Shown piece by piece: positions 51,592 to 60,466 of a DNA stretch of 64,000 nucleotides. The stretch comes from BOG-933 sp037132135 (lineage in GTDB: Bacteria; Pseudomonadota; Alphaproteobacteria; Azospirillales; Azospirillaceae). Made by a program: the position numbers and the translations under genes. Location of the stretch: NCBI GenBank assembly GCA_037132135.1, contig JBAXPR010000007.1, positions 1-64,000 on the forward strand. The letters run 5' to 3'. Position 1 is the stretch's first letter; every line of letters starts with the position of its first letter. The notes below the pieces were generated by a model that did not search any database, was not told the DNA's origin, and worked only from the letters and a program-made list of their open reading frames with translations.

Positions 51592-52605
51592 TCAGGCAAC
51601 GGGGATCGGGGCAGCAGCGGTCCGTTCGGCGATACGCAGCCGGGCGGACCGGGATCGGGGATTGGCAGCCACCTCGGCGGCCGACGCCACCAGCGGCCGG
51701 CGCTCCAGGAGACGGAAGCTCGGCTCACGCCGCGCCGCCCCCGTGATCGCCAAGGGTTGATGACGGGAGGGCGCGGGCAGACTTCCGGCGCGCTGGCGCA
51801 AAAAGTCCTTGACGATCCGGTCCTCGAATGAGTGAAATGCGACAATGCCAAGACGCCCTTCCGGCGCCAGCAGGCGCTCGGCGGCGGCAAGGCCGCGCAG
51901 CAACTCGCCCGGTTCGTCGTTGACCGCCATGCGCAGGGCCTGAAAGGTCCGGGTCGCGGGGTCGATACCGTCGCGGCTCATCGGCACCACCCGGCGCACG
52001 ATCGAGGCGAGGCGGCCGGTGCGCAGGATCGGCTCGACGGCCCGGGCCTCGACGATCGCCGAGGCCACCCGGCGGGCGCGGCGCTCGTCGCCATAGGTGA
52101 AGACGATGCGGGCGAGGTCCGCCTCGGGCAACTGGTTGACCAGATCCGCCGCGGTCTCGCCGCTGGCGCCCATGCGCATGTCGAGCGGACCGTCGGCACG
52201 GAAGGAAAAGCCGCGCTCGGCCTCGTCGAGATGGGCCGAGGAGACGCCGAGGTCGAACGCGATGCCGTCGACCGCGCGCACCCCCCGCCCCGCCAGCAGC
52301 GCCTCAAGATCGCCGAAACAGCCTTCGAGCACGGTCAGCCGGCCATCGCCCGCCGCGGCCAGGGCCCCGGCCAGCGCGACCGCCCGCGGGTCGCGGTCCA
52401 CCGCATAGACCCGGCAGCCGGCGGCGGCCAGAATCGCCCGGGTATAGCCGCCCTCGCCGAAGGTGCAGTCGACATACACACCGCCGTCACGCGGGGCCAG
52501 CGCCGCCACCACTTCGGCCAGCAGCACCGGAACATGGCCGCCGGTCCCGGTGGCGCCCCGGGACGGCCGTCCGCCGTCCCGGGCAATCGCGGCGGCAGCC
52601 ATCAT
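51592..52605 (-). CDS. rsmH: 16S rRNA (cytosine-1402-N4) methyltransferase
   Basis: The 337-residue SAM-dependent enzyme has HVPVLLAEVV, VDCTFGEGGYTRAIL at the SAM site, FDLGVSSAHLDEAERGFSFR and VAFHSFEDRIVKDFL. ATG 52605 overlaps the mraZ stop by 4 bases, the standard arrangement. The old name is mraW. Confidence 0.95.
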   Translation of the reverse strand: MMAAAAIARDGGRPSRGATGTGGHVPVLLAEVVAALAPRDGGVYVDCTFGEGGYTRAILAAAGCRVYAVDRDPRAVALAGALAAAGDGRLTVLEGCFGDLEALLAGRGVRAVDGIAFDLGVSSAHLDEAERGFSFRADGPLDMRMGASGETAADLVNQLPEADLARIVFTYGDERRARRVASAIVEARAVEPILRTGRLASIVRRVVPMSRDGIDPATRTFQALRMAVNDEPGELLRGLAAAERLLAPEGRLGIVAFHSFEDRIVKDFLRQRAGSLPAPSRHQPLAITGAARREPSFRLLERRPLVASAAEVAANPRSRSARLRIAERTAAAPIPVA

Positions 52606-53093
52606 GACAGCCCCCCGCGCAGCTGGGAGGCCTTGGCGATGATCTTGCTGAGGGAAACGTCGCGGGAGCGGGCCTTGTCGCGCATCACGTCCTCGTGAAC
52701 GCTGAGCGCCCGGGGCTCCCAGATCTGGAAGGTCTTGCGCCGGCCGACAAACGCCGCTTCCTCGGAAATGTTCGCGAAGCGGGCGAGATGCTCGGGCAGC
52801 ACGATCCGGCCTTCGCCATCGAACGGCACCTGGACCGAACCGCCGAAAATCGTGGTCTCGTACAGCTCGTAGTCTTCGTTGGAGAGGTCGAGCGCCTCTA
52901 AGCTGTCGCTCAGCTGCTCCATGTGATCGGCGCTGCACGCCTCGAGGGCCGGATACTGGAGCGACTTGAAAACCACCACACCCTGATAGGACTGACCGGA
53001 CAGCACCTTGCGAAAGTCGGCCGGGACCGAGACCCGCCCCTTCTTGTCAACCTTGTTGACGTATGTCGACAGGAAGACAGCCATCGGTGACAT
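52602..53093 (-). CDS. mraZ: Transcriptional regulator MraZ
   Basis: The 163-residue AbrB-like protein contains two MraZ repeats, the first around STYVNKVDKKGRVSVPADFR and the second around FDGEGRIVLPEHLARFA. It forms a ring that binds TGGGN repeats in its own promoter and represses the division cluster in E. coli. Such repeats are visible here at 53198-53232. ATG 53093 (MSPMAV) or ATG 53084 (MAVFLS) are both possible starts. Confidence 0.93.
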   Translation of the reverse strand: MSPMAVFLSTYVNKVDKKGRVSVPADFRKVLSGQSYQGVVVFKSLQYPALEACSADHMEQLSDSLEALDLSNEDYELYETTIFGGSVQVPFDGEGRIVLPEHLARFANISEEAAFVGRRKTFQIWEPRALSVHEDVMRDKARSRDVSLSKIIAKASQLRGGLS

Positions 53094-53197
53094 TGTCCTT
53101 GGGGCTGGGGCCGGTGAGACTGCGCGCCCTCGCTGAGGCTGAACTCGCGTCCCCATCCCGGCAATCGGGTTGGGATGGGAAGCACCCCCATATCTCT

Positions 53198-53232
53198 TGG
53201 GTGTTTATGGACTATCATGGGATTTTATGGGC
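53198..53232. promoter_or_regulatory. MraZ-binding repeats in the mraZ promoter
   Basis: On the plus strand four boxes occur at exact 10-base intervals: TGGGT (53198), TGGAC (53208), TGGGA (53218) and TGGGC (53228), each followed by a 5-base spacer. This is the TGGGN-N5 array bound by MraZ in E. coli. It covers the spacer and -10 of the candidate promoter, which fits autorepression. Confidence 0.75.
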
Positions 53233-53238
53233 AGTCAA
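53211..53238 (-). promoter_or_regulatory. Candidate mraZ operon promoter
   Basis: On the minus strand TTGACT (53233-53238) and GATAGT (53211-53216) are separated by 16 bases. Transcription would start near 53204, giving a leader of about 110 bases. The MraZ repeats overlap it. Confidence 0.55.
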
Positions 53239-53468
53239 CCGCCCGTGCCGCTTTTTGCGAAATCAGCAAAGGATTGCCCGGCACTGTCACATACCGACCC
53301 TACCCCTCGGGGAGAGGCATCTATTTGTAGCATTGGCCACTACAAGATCTATGGGGCAGGCCGAGTCGCGACTCGATATTGGCGGGGGTTCAGTCTATGT
53401 TCCGAGAGCTGGATGCGGCGCCGCACAACGGCCGGCTGGTCCTGATTCGCGACTCGGTTCACTGCGGA

Positions 53469-53483
53469 TTAACCGCATCTTAA
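53469..53483. promoter_or_regulatory. CtrA-type box upstream of the mraZ promoter
   Basis: TTAA-CCGCATC-TTAA matches the CtrA half-site spacing (TTAA-N7-TTAA); the fifth base of the second half is T where the consensus has C. It lies about 230 bases upstream of the candidate mraZ promoter. GANTC sites (possible CcrM methylation) occur nearby around 53446-53453. Confidence 0.4.
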
Positions 53484-53505
53484 TAACTATTTTCTCTCAT
53501 GATCA

Positions 53506-53546
53506 TGGGATGGCGTGGGAGAATACCCAACACCCATGAAATCCCA
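53506..53546. repeat. Second cluster of TGGGN boxes, in inverted arrangement
   Basis: On the plus strand TGGGA at 53506 and TGGGA at 53516 are 10 bases apart. On the minus strand TGGGA (plus CCCA at 53543-53546) and TGGGT (53533-53536) are also 10 bases apart, with a further TGGG at 53526-53529. It lies between rnpB and the CtrA box and may be a second MraZ site. Confidence 0.4.
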
Positions 53547-53565
53547 TGACAAAGCGGCAAGAAGT

Positions 53566-53970
<405 letters not shown>

Positions 53971-54009
53971 GCCCCTTGGTAGGGCTTTCCGCGCTCCGGC
54001 GCAACCGGC

Positions 54010-54039
54010 AAAAAAAACGGGGAGCCCGAAGGCTCCCCG
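54010..54039 (-). terminator. Rho-independent terminator after prpE
   Basis: On the minus strand CGGGGAGCC-TTCG-GGCTCCCCG forms a perfect 9-bp stem followed by eight T (A run 54010-54017). It separates the acyl-CoA synthetase gene from rnpB, whose 5' end lies 40 bases further on. Confidence 0.92.
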
Positions 54040-54067
54040 GTCGTCATCACGATGGGTACCGTGACGG

Positions 54068-55969
54068 TTACGCCGACTTGGCGTAACCCAGGCTCTTCAG
54101 AGCATCGGCGATTTCCGGCAGAATCCCCGGATCATCGATGGTCGCCGGGCACTTGTACTCGACGCTGTCGGCGATCTTCTGCATGGTGCCGCGCAGGATC
54201 TTGCCCGAGCGGGTCTTGGGCAGACGTTCGACGACGACGGCGCGCTTGAAGTCGGCGACCGGGCCGATCTTTTCGCGCACCAGCGCCACCACTTCCTTGA
54301 CGATCTCTTCGTGGGACTTCTTGACCCCGGCCTTCAGCACCAGGAAGCCGAGCGGCACCTGGCCCTTGAGCTGGTCGGCGACGCCGATCACCGCGCATTC
54401 GGCGACGCACTGGTGCGCCGAGAGCACTTCTTCCATACCGCCGGTGGAGAGACGATGGCCGGCGACGTTGATGATGTCGTCGGTGCGGGCCATGATGCTG
54501 ATATAGCCGTCGTCATCAATGAAGCCGGCGTCACCGGTCTGGTAATAGCCCGGATAATCAGCCATGTAGGCTTTGAGGAACCGGTCGTCGGCGTTCCAGA
54601 GGGTCGGCAGCGAGCCCGGAGGCATCGGCAGCTTGACCACAATCGCGCCGATGTCGCCATGCGGCACTTCCTGCTGCTCGGCGTTGAGGATGCGCACGTC
54701 CCAGCCCGGCAGCGGCTTGGTCGCCGAACCGTACTTGACCTTGAACTTGGTGATGCCGAGCGGGTTGCCCGAAATCGCCCAGCCGGTCTCGGTCTGCCAC
54801 CAGTGATCGATCACCGGCACGTTGAGCTTGCTTTCGGCCCACATCAGAGTGTCGGGGTCCGAACGCTCGCCGGCCAGGAAGAGGGCCCGGAAGCAGCCGA
54901 GATCGTACTTCTTGAGGTATTCGCCGTCCGGATCCTCGCGCTTGATGGCGCGGAAGGCAGTCGGCGCGGTGAAGAGGGTCGCGATCTTGTGCTGGCTGAT
55001 CATGCGCCAGAAGGCGCCCGGATCCGGCGTGCCCACCGGCTTGCCTTCATACATCACGCTGGTGCAGCCGTAGAGCAGCGGCCCATAGCAGATGTAGGAG
55101 TGGCCAACCACCCAGCCCACGTCGGACGCCGCCCAGTACACTTCGCCGGGCTGCATGTTGTACATGTACTTCATGGTCCAGGTCAGGGCCACGGCATGAC
55201 CGCCATTGTCGCGGACGATGCCCTTGGGCTGACCCGTGGTGCCCGAGGTGTAGAGGATGTAGAGCGGATCGGTCGCTTCCACCGGCACGCATTCGGCCGG
55301 CGTCGCCGCGGCGGCGCCCTCCACCCAGTCGATGTCGCGACCGGGGATCATGCTCGCCTTTTCCTGGGGCCGCTGATAGATCACGGTATGGGCCGGCTTG
55401 TGGACCGAAAGCTCGATCGCCGAATCGAGCATCGGCTTGTAGGGCAGCACCTTCTTGCCTTCGATACCGCACGAGGCCGAGACGATGACCTTGGGCTTGG
55501 CATCGTTGATACGGGTCGACAACTCGCTGGGGGCGAAACCGCCGAACACCACCGAATGGACCGCGCCGATGCGTGAACAGGCCAGCATGGCCACCACGGC
55601 TTCCGGAATCATCGGCATGTAGATGATGACGCGATCACCCTTGCCGACGCCGAGCTGGCGCAGAAGGCCGCCGAACTGTGCCACCAGGCCCTGAAGCTCG
55701 CGATAGGTGATGGTCCGGCAGGTCTGGGTCACCGGGCTGTCATAGATGATGGCCGCCTGATCGGCCCGGCCGCGCTCGACATGGCGGTCGACAGCGTTGT
55801 AGCAGGTGTTGAGCACACCCCCGCGGAACCACCGGTAAAACGGCGGATTGCTGCGATCGAGAACCTGAGTCGGAGCCTTGACCCAATCGATGGCTTTCGC
55901 GGCCTCGCCCCAAAAGGTATCGGGGTCGGAGACGGACTGCGAGAACATCTGTTCGTAAAGACTGGTCAT
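54068..55969 (-). CDS. prpE: Short-chain acyl-CoA synthetase, propionyl-CoA synthetase type
   Basis: The 633-residue AMP-forming ligase activates a short-chain acid to its CoA ester. It shows the P-loop LYTSGTTGQPKGIVRDNGG, the adenylate motif YYQTGDAGFIDDDGY and PKTRSGKILRGT with the catalytic Lys, the residue usually controlled by acetylation. The N-terminus (DPDTFWGEAAKAIDW ... PPFYRWFRGG) and the end (ATIDDPGILPEI) resemble PrpE/ACSS3 more than Acs, so propionate is the likely substrate, with acetate as alternative. An AAGGG ribosome site precedes ATG 55969. Confidence 0.85.
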   Translation of the reverse strand: MTSLYEQMFSQSVSDPDTFWGEAAKAIDWVKAPTQVLDRSNPPFYRWFRGGVLNTCYNAVDRHVERGRADQAAIIYDSPVTQTCRTITYRELQGLVAQFGGLLRQLGVGKGDRVIIYMPMIPEAVVAMLACSRIGAVHSVVFGGFAPSELSTRINDAKPKVIVSASCGIEGKKVLPYKPMLDSAIELSVHKPAHTVIYQRPQEKASMIPGRDIDWVEGAAAATPAECVPVEATDPLYILYTSGTTGQPKGIVRDNGGHAVALTWTMKYMYNMQPGEVYWAASDVGWVVGHSYICYGPLLYGCTSVMYEGKPVGTPDPGAFWRMISQHKIATLFTAPTAFRAIKREDPDGEYLKKYDLGCFRALFLAGERSDPDTLMWAESKLNVPVIDHWWQTETGWAISGNPLGITKFKVKYGSATKPLPGWDVRILNAEQQEVPHGDIGAIVVKLPMPPGSLPTLWNADDRFLKAYMADYPGYYQTGDAGFIDDDGYISIMARTDDIINVAGHRLSTGGMEEVLSAHQCVAECAVIGVADQLKGQVPLGFLVLKAGVKKSHEEIVKEVVALVREKIGPVADFKRAVVVERLPKTRSGKILRGTMQKIADSVEYKCPATIDDPGILPEIADALKSLGYAKSA

Positions 55970-56212
55970 GTTATACCCTTCTTGAGCTCCCTAGAGCAAT
56001 TATGTTAACGGGCCGCGGACCTTTGAGCCGCAGGGCGGAAGTGTGCGACAAAACCCGCCCCAATTGCAAATCCTGTTTCCTTTGCTGCAGTGCCAAAGAG
56101 TTGGCCTTCACAGCCTCCCCAAAACCCCGGCGCCGGCCCGACGCCCGGCCCCGCGCCGCGAAAGCCGCCCCGTCCGCGACAACATGCCCTATTTTGCCTC
56201 AGAAATCCGCCT

Positions 56213-56241
56213 TTGCCGGGGCAAACCCACCGGGGCATACT
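56213..56241 (+). promoter_or_regulatory. Candidate promoter of the chemoreceptor gene
   Basis: TTGCCG (56213-56218) and CATACT (56236-56241) are separated by 17 bases, about 80 bases before ATG 56323. The rest of the 353-base gap between prpE and this gene (55970-56322) shows no gene. Confidence 0.45.
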
Positions 56242-56322
56242 AACGACAAGGTTGTGAACAGGCGCGCCGATCAAGAAATACAGCCAAGCAGCCGGAGCCC
56301 ACAGGGAGGAGAAAACACCGTC

Positions 56323-58005
56323 ATGCCTGCGTTTCGCTTGAGAATCGGCACCCGGATTCTGCTGATCGTTGCCGCCGCCGTGTTCGGTGTGGCAATCGTT
56401 GCCGCGATCAGTCTTCATCACCTTCATGATAATCTGCTCCAGGACCGGCAAACCAAGTCCCAACATTTGGTTGAAGTTGCCCACGGCCTGATCGCGACTT
56501 TTGCCGCCCAGGCCAAGGCCGGCAGCCTCAGCACTGAGGAGGCCCAGAAGCGGGCGCTCGCCGCCCTGGCACCGCTGCGCTATGGCGCCGGAGATTATTT
56601 CTGGATCAACGACATGCGGCCGGTGATGATCCTTCATCCCAAGAAGGAGCTGATCGGCAAGGACCTCGCCGGCTTCAAGGATCCGGCCGGCAAGGAGCTG
56701 TTCTTGGAGATGATCCGGGTGGTCAGGGCGGACGGCGGCGGCTTCGTGCCCTATCTCTGGCCCAAGCCCGGCTTCGAGCAACCGGTGGCCAAGATTTCCT
56801 ACGTCAAGGGTTTCGCCGAGTGGGGCTGGATCGTCGGTTCGGGCATCTATCTCGACGATGTCGATGCCATCTTCCGCGCCCAGTCGCTGCTGCTGCTGGA
56901 ACTGGTGTCGGCGATCATCCTGGTGGTGATCCTGGTTTCGCTGCTGGTGTCACGCAGCATCACCCGCCCGGTGCACGAGATGACCCAGGCCATGGCCCGC
57001 CTGGCCGACGGCGATCTCGAGGTCACGATTCCCGCCGGGGGCCGGTCTGACGAAATCGGCGAGATGAGCGAGGCGATGGCGGTCTTCAAACGCAACGCCA
57101 ACGACATCCGCCGCCTCGCCGGCGAACAGGAGGAGATCAAGGCCCGGGCCGAGGCCGACCAGCGGCGGGCCCGCCACGACTTGGCCGAGAGCTTCGAAAA
57201 CAAGGTCCACTCTTTGATCGAGCTGGTGCGCGGCAGCTCGCGCCACATCGTCGACACCGCGGGCAAGGTCGGCAACAAGGTCGGATCCTCGTCCCAACAG
57301 TCGATGGACGCCGTGTCGGTCTCGGAACGGACCATCGCCAGCATCCAGTCGCTGACCCGGGCCACCGAAACCCTCAGCGACTCCTTCGCCACCGTCTGTC
57401 GCCGGGTCGACGAGTCGAGCACCATCTCGCGTCAGGCGGTGACCCGGGCGGAAAACACCAACCGGCAGGTGCTCAGCCTGTCGGAATCGGCCGACCGCAT
57501 CGGTCAGGTGGTCGGTCTGATCACCGACATCGCCTCCCAGACCAACCTCCTGGCGCTCAATGCCACCATCGAGGCCGCGCGGGCCGGCGACGCCGGCAAG
57601 GGCTTCGCCGTGGTCGCGAGCGAGGTCAAGAGTCTGGCCGGTCAGACCGCGAAGGCCACAGAGGAGATTTCCGGGCAGGTGGCGGCAATCCAGCAGGCGA
57701 CCAAGGATGCCGCGGCGGCGATCGCCGAAATCTCCCGGATCATCGGCTCGATGAGCGAGATCGCCAACGACGTCGCCGGCTCGGTGACCGGGCAGAACGC
57801 CGCCACCAGCGATATTCTGACCCAGGTCAAGGGCATTGCCGGCGATGCCCAGGTCTTCAACACCCGCTTCAGCACCGTGGCGCGGGCCTCGGCCTCCTCC
57901 TACGCCTCGGCGATCAAGGTGATCTGGTCGGCCAATGACCTCTCGAAACCCACCGACTCGCTGATCCGCGAACTCGGCACCTTGATGGAGGCGTTGCGCG
58001 CCTAG
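56323..58005 (+). CDS. Methyl-accepting chemotaxis protein with single-Cache sensor
   Basis: The 560-residue receptor has a membrane helix (residues about 10-32), a periplasmic sCache-type domain with GAGDYFWINDMRPVMILHP and GFAEWGWIVGSGIYLDD, a second helix (LLLLELVSAIILVVILVSLLV), a HAMP linker (SRSITRPVHEMTQAMARLADGDLEV) and the signalling hairpin with IASQTNLLALNATIEAARAG and GFAVVASEVKSLAGQTA. It binds a small ligand, probably a carboxylate, and controls CheA. An AGGGAGGAG ribosome site supports ATG 56323. Confidence 0.9.
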   Translation: MPAFRLRIGTRILLIVAAAVFGVAIVAAISLHHLHDNLLQDRQTKSQHLVEVAHGLIATFAAQAKAGSLSTEEAQKRALAALAPLRYGAGDYFWINDMRPVMILHPKKELIGKDLAGFKDPAGKELFLEMIRVVRADGGGFVPYLWPKPGFEQPVAKISYVKGFAEWGWIVGSGIYLDDVDAIFRAQSLLLLELVSAIILVVILVSLLVSRSITRPVHEMTQAMARLADGDLEVTIPAGGRSDEIGEMSEAMAVFKRNANDIRRLAGEQEEIKARAEADQRRARHDLAESFENKVHSLIELVRGSSRHIVDTAGKVGNKVGSSSQQSMDAVSVSERTIASIQSLTRATETLSDSFATVCRRVDESSTISRQAVTRAENTNRQVLSLSESADRIGQVVGLITDIASQTNLLALNATIEAARAGDAGKGFAVVASEVKSLAGQTAKATEEISGQVAAIQQATKDAAAAIAEISRIIGSMSEIANDVAGSVTGQNAATSDILTQVKGIAGDAQVFNTRFSTVARASASSYASAIKVIWSANDLSKPTDSLIRELGTLMEALRA

Positions 58006-58066
58006 CGACGGCGGGGAATCCTGCTATTCTCGGCCCCTCAGGACCAATGGCCGGAAGGCGGCAGCC

Positions 58067-58789
58067 ATGACCGAACCCCGCAATCGCGCCCTCGTGCTGT
58101 TTTCCGGCGGCCAGGATTCGGCGACCTGTCTCGCCTGGGCACTGGAGCGCTTCGGCCATGTCGAGACCGTTGGCTTCGAGTATGGCCAGCGCCACGCGGT
58201 CGAGATGACCTGCCGGCAGCGGCTGCGCGCCGGCATTGCGGCGCTGAAGCCCCACTGGGCGGCCCGGCTGGGGCCGGATCATGTCCGCGCCCTCGACGCC
58301 CTCCACGCGGCCAGCCCCTCGGCGCTGACCCGCGATGGTGCGATCGAGACTCCGCCGGGGCAATTGCCCACGACCTTCGTGCCCGGACGCAATCTGGTCT
58401 TCCTGACCTTCGCCGCGATCCTGGCCGATCAGCGCGGCCTTGGGCGGCTGGTCGGCGGCATGTGCGAGACCGACTATTCGGGCTATCCCGACTGCCGCGA
58501 CGACACCGTCAAGGCGCTGCAACTGGCGCTCAACCTCGGCATGGACCGGCGCTTCGTGATCGAGACGCCGCTGATGTGGCTGGACAAGGCCGCCTCCTGG
58601 CGGCTTGCCGCCGCCCTCGGCGGCGAGCGACTGGTCGAACTGATCCGGGTCGAAAGCCACACCTGCTACCAGGGCGACCGCTCGGTGCTGCACGAGTGGG
58701 GCTATGGCTGCGGCTGCTGCCCGGCCTGTACGCTCCGCGCGTCCGGCTGGGAGACGTACAGGGGCGGCCTCAGCCCGGCGTCCCCTTGA
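58067..58789 (+). CDS. queC: 7-cyano-7-deazaguanine synthase
   Basis: The 240-residue enzyme converts 7-carboxy-7-deazaguanine to preQ0 for queuosine synthesis. The ATP-pyrophosphatase loop LFSGGQDSATCLAW is at residues 11-24, PGRNLVFLTFAA follows, and the C-terminal zinc site HTCYQGDR...GCGCCPACTLR is complete. GGAAGGCGGC provides a ribosome site. The 3' end overlaps the convergent recN by 20 bases. No other queuosine genes are in the window. Confidence 0.93.
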   Translation: MTEPRNRALVLFSGGQDSATCLAWALERFGHVETVGFEYGQRHAVEMTCRQRLRAGIAALKPHWAARLGPDHVRALDALHAASPSALTRDGAIETPPGQLPTTFVPGRNLVFLTFAAILADQRGLGRLVGGMCETDYSGYPDCRDDTVKALQLALNLGMDRRFVIETPLMWLDKAASWRLAAALGGERLVELIRVESHTCYQGDRSVLHEWGYGCGCCPACTLRASGWETYRGGLSPASP

Positions 58790-60440
58790 TCAGCGCCGCC
58801 GCCGCCGCCCGCGCCTCGGGGGTGATGCGGGCGCCCGAGAGCATGCGCGCGATCTCTTCCTGGCGGGCGGCGCCATCGAGTTCGACGACATCGGTGATCA
58901 CGGTCTCGCCCTCGCTGCGCTTCCTCACCTGGAAGTGCCCGGCACCGCGCGCCGCGACCTGGGGACTGTGGGTGACCACCAGCACCTGAACCTCGCGGCC
59001 GAGCCGGTCCAGCCGCTCGCCGACCGCCGCTGCGACGGCGCCGCCAATGCCGGCGTCGACCTCGTCGAAGATCAAGGTCGGCACGCTGCCGGTGCGGGCC
59101 AGCACCACCTTGAGCGCCAGCATGAAGCGGGCCAGTTCGCCGCCCGAGGCGATCTTGTTCAGCGGCCCGGGCGGAGCGCCGGGGTTGGTGGCGATCTGGA
59201 AGCTGACGCGCTCGGTGCCGCTGGCGCTCCACTCGCCCTCGGCCAGGGCATCGACCTGGGTGACGAAGCGGGCACGCTCCAGTTTCAGCGGCGGCAATTC
59301 CCGGGCCACCGCGGCATCGAGCCGCCCGGCCGCCTCGCGCCGGCGGCGGCCGACGGCCTCAGCCGCTGCCAGATAGCCGCCGCGGGCGAGGGCGGCCTCA
59401 CGGGCGAGCCGGGTCAGGGTGTCGCCCTGATCCTCGATCAGCGCGAGGCGCCGGGCCAGCTCGTCGCGCAGTGCCGGCAGGCGGTCAACCTCGACCCCAT
59501 GCTTGCGCGCCGAGGCGCGGAGGGCAAACAGGCGCTCCTCGGTGCTCTCAAGGGTGCCGCCGTCGATCTCGAGGTCGCTGGACACCGCCCGCAGCAGCGA
59601 CACCCCGTCCGAAAGCTCGGCCCCGGCGCGGTCGAGGGCGGCGATGACGCCGTCGAGCCGGCCGCCGGCCTTGTCGGCGGCGCGGCCGAGCTGACGCAGC
59701 GCCGCGGCCACCGCCCGCTCGGCGCCGCGCTCGCCGCCAAGATCGGCATAGGCGGCGTTGATCGCCTCCATCAGCTTTTCCCGGTGCATCAACACCGCCC
59801 GGGTTTCAGCCAGCGCCGCTTCCTCACCCGGGCGCGGCGCCAGTTGATCGAGTTCGGCCACGGCGTGGCGCAGCCAGTCCTCCTCGGCGCGGGCGCGGCC
59901 GGCATCGGTGGCGGCCAGGGTCCGCGCCTGCTCGACCTGCCGCCAGGCCCGCCACGCCGCCCCGACCCGGGCCGCCTCGGCTTCGAGCCCGCCATAGGCA
60001 TCGAGCACGCCGCCATGGCTGCGGGCATCAAGCAGGCCGTGAGTGTCGAACTGGCCGTGAACTTCAACCAGCTCCTCGCCCAGCCGGCGCAGCAGCGTCA
60101 CCCCGATCGGCTGGTCGTTGACGAAGGCGCGCGAGCGGCCGTCGGTGCCGATCACCCGGCGCAGGGTCAGGCTGTCGGCGCCCTCCAGCCCCTGCTCGCG
60201 CAGAATCGCGAACACCGGATGGCTGCCCTCGAGCTGGAATTCGGCGGTCACCGCCGCCTGATCGGCGCCACGGCGAACGAGGCCGCTGTCGCCGCGCGCG
60301 CCGAGCGCCAGCCCGAGCGCATCGAGCAGAATCGACTTGCCGGCACCGGTCTCGCCGGTCAGCACCCCCAGCCCGGGCCGGAAGGCCAGGGTCAGGCGCT
60401 CGATCAGCACGACATCGCGGATGACCAGGGAGACGAGCAT
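58770..60440 (-). CDS. recN: DNA repair ATPase RecN
   Basis: The 556-residue SMC-like protein has the Walker A loop GVLTGETGAGKSILLDAL near residue 30, long coiled coils in the middle, and at the C-terminus the signature KIASGGELARFMLALK, Walker B TLIFDEVDAGIGG and VTHSPQVAARG. It acts in double-strand break repair. ATG 60440 (MLVSLVIRDVVLI) is the usual family start. It follows bamD by 26 bases on the same strand. Confidence 0.95.
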   Translation of the reverse strand: MLVSLVIRDVVLIERLTLAFRPGLGVLTGETGAGKSILLDALGLALGARGDSGLVRRGADQAAVTAEFQLEGSHPVFAILREQGLEGADSLTLRRVIGTDGRSRAFVNDQPIGVTLLRRLGEELVEVHGQFDTHGLLDARSHGGVLDAYGGLEAEAARVGAAWRAWRQVEQARTLAATDAGRARAEEDWLRHAVAELDQLAPRPGEEAALAETRAVLMHREKLMEAINAAYADLGGERGAERAVAAALRQLGRAADKAGGRLDGVIAALDRAGAELSDGVSLLRAVSSDLEIDGGTLESTEERLFALRASARKHGVEVDRLPALRDELARRLALIEDQGDTLTRLAREAALARGGYLAAAEAVGRRRREAAGRLDAAVARELPPLKLERARFVTQVDALAEGEWSASGTERVSFQIATNPGAPPGPLNKIASGGELARFMLALKVVLARTGSVPTLIFDEVDAGIGGAVAAAVGERLDRLGREVQVLVVTHSPQVAARGAGHFQVRKRSEGETVITDVVELDGAARQEEIARMLSGARITPEARAAAAALIKGTPG

Positions 60441-60466
60441 GAGCGGGCGCCGCCCGGGGTTCGGGT

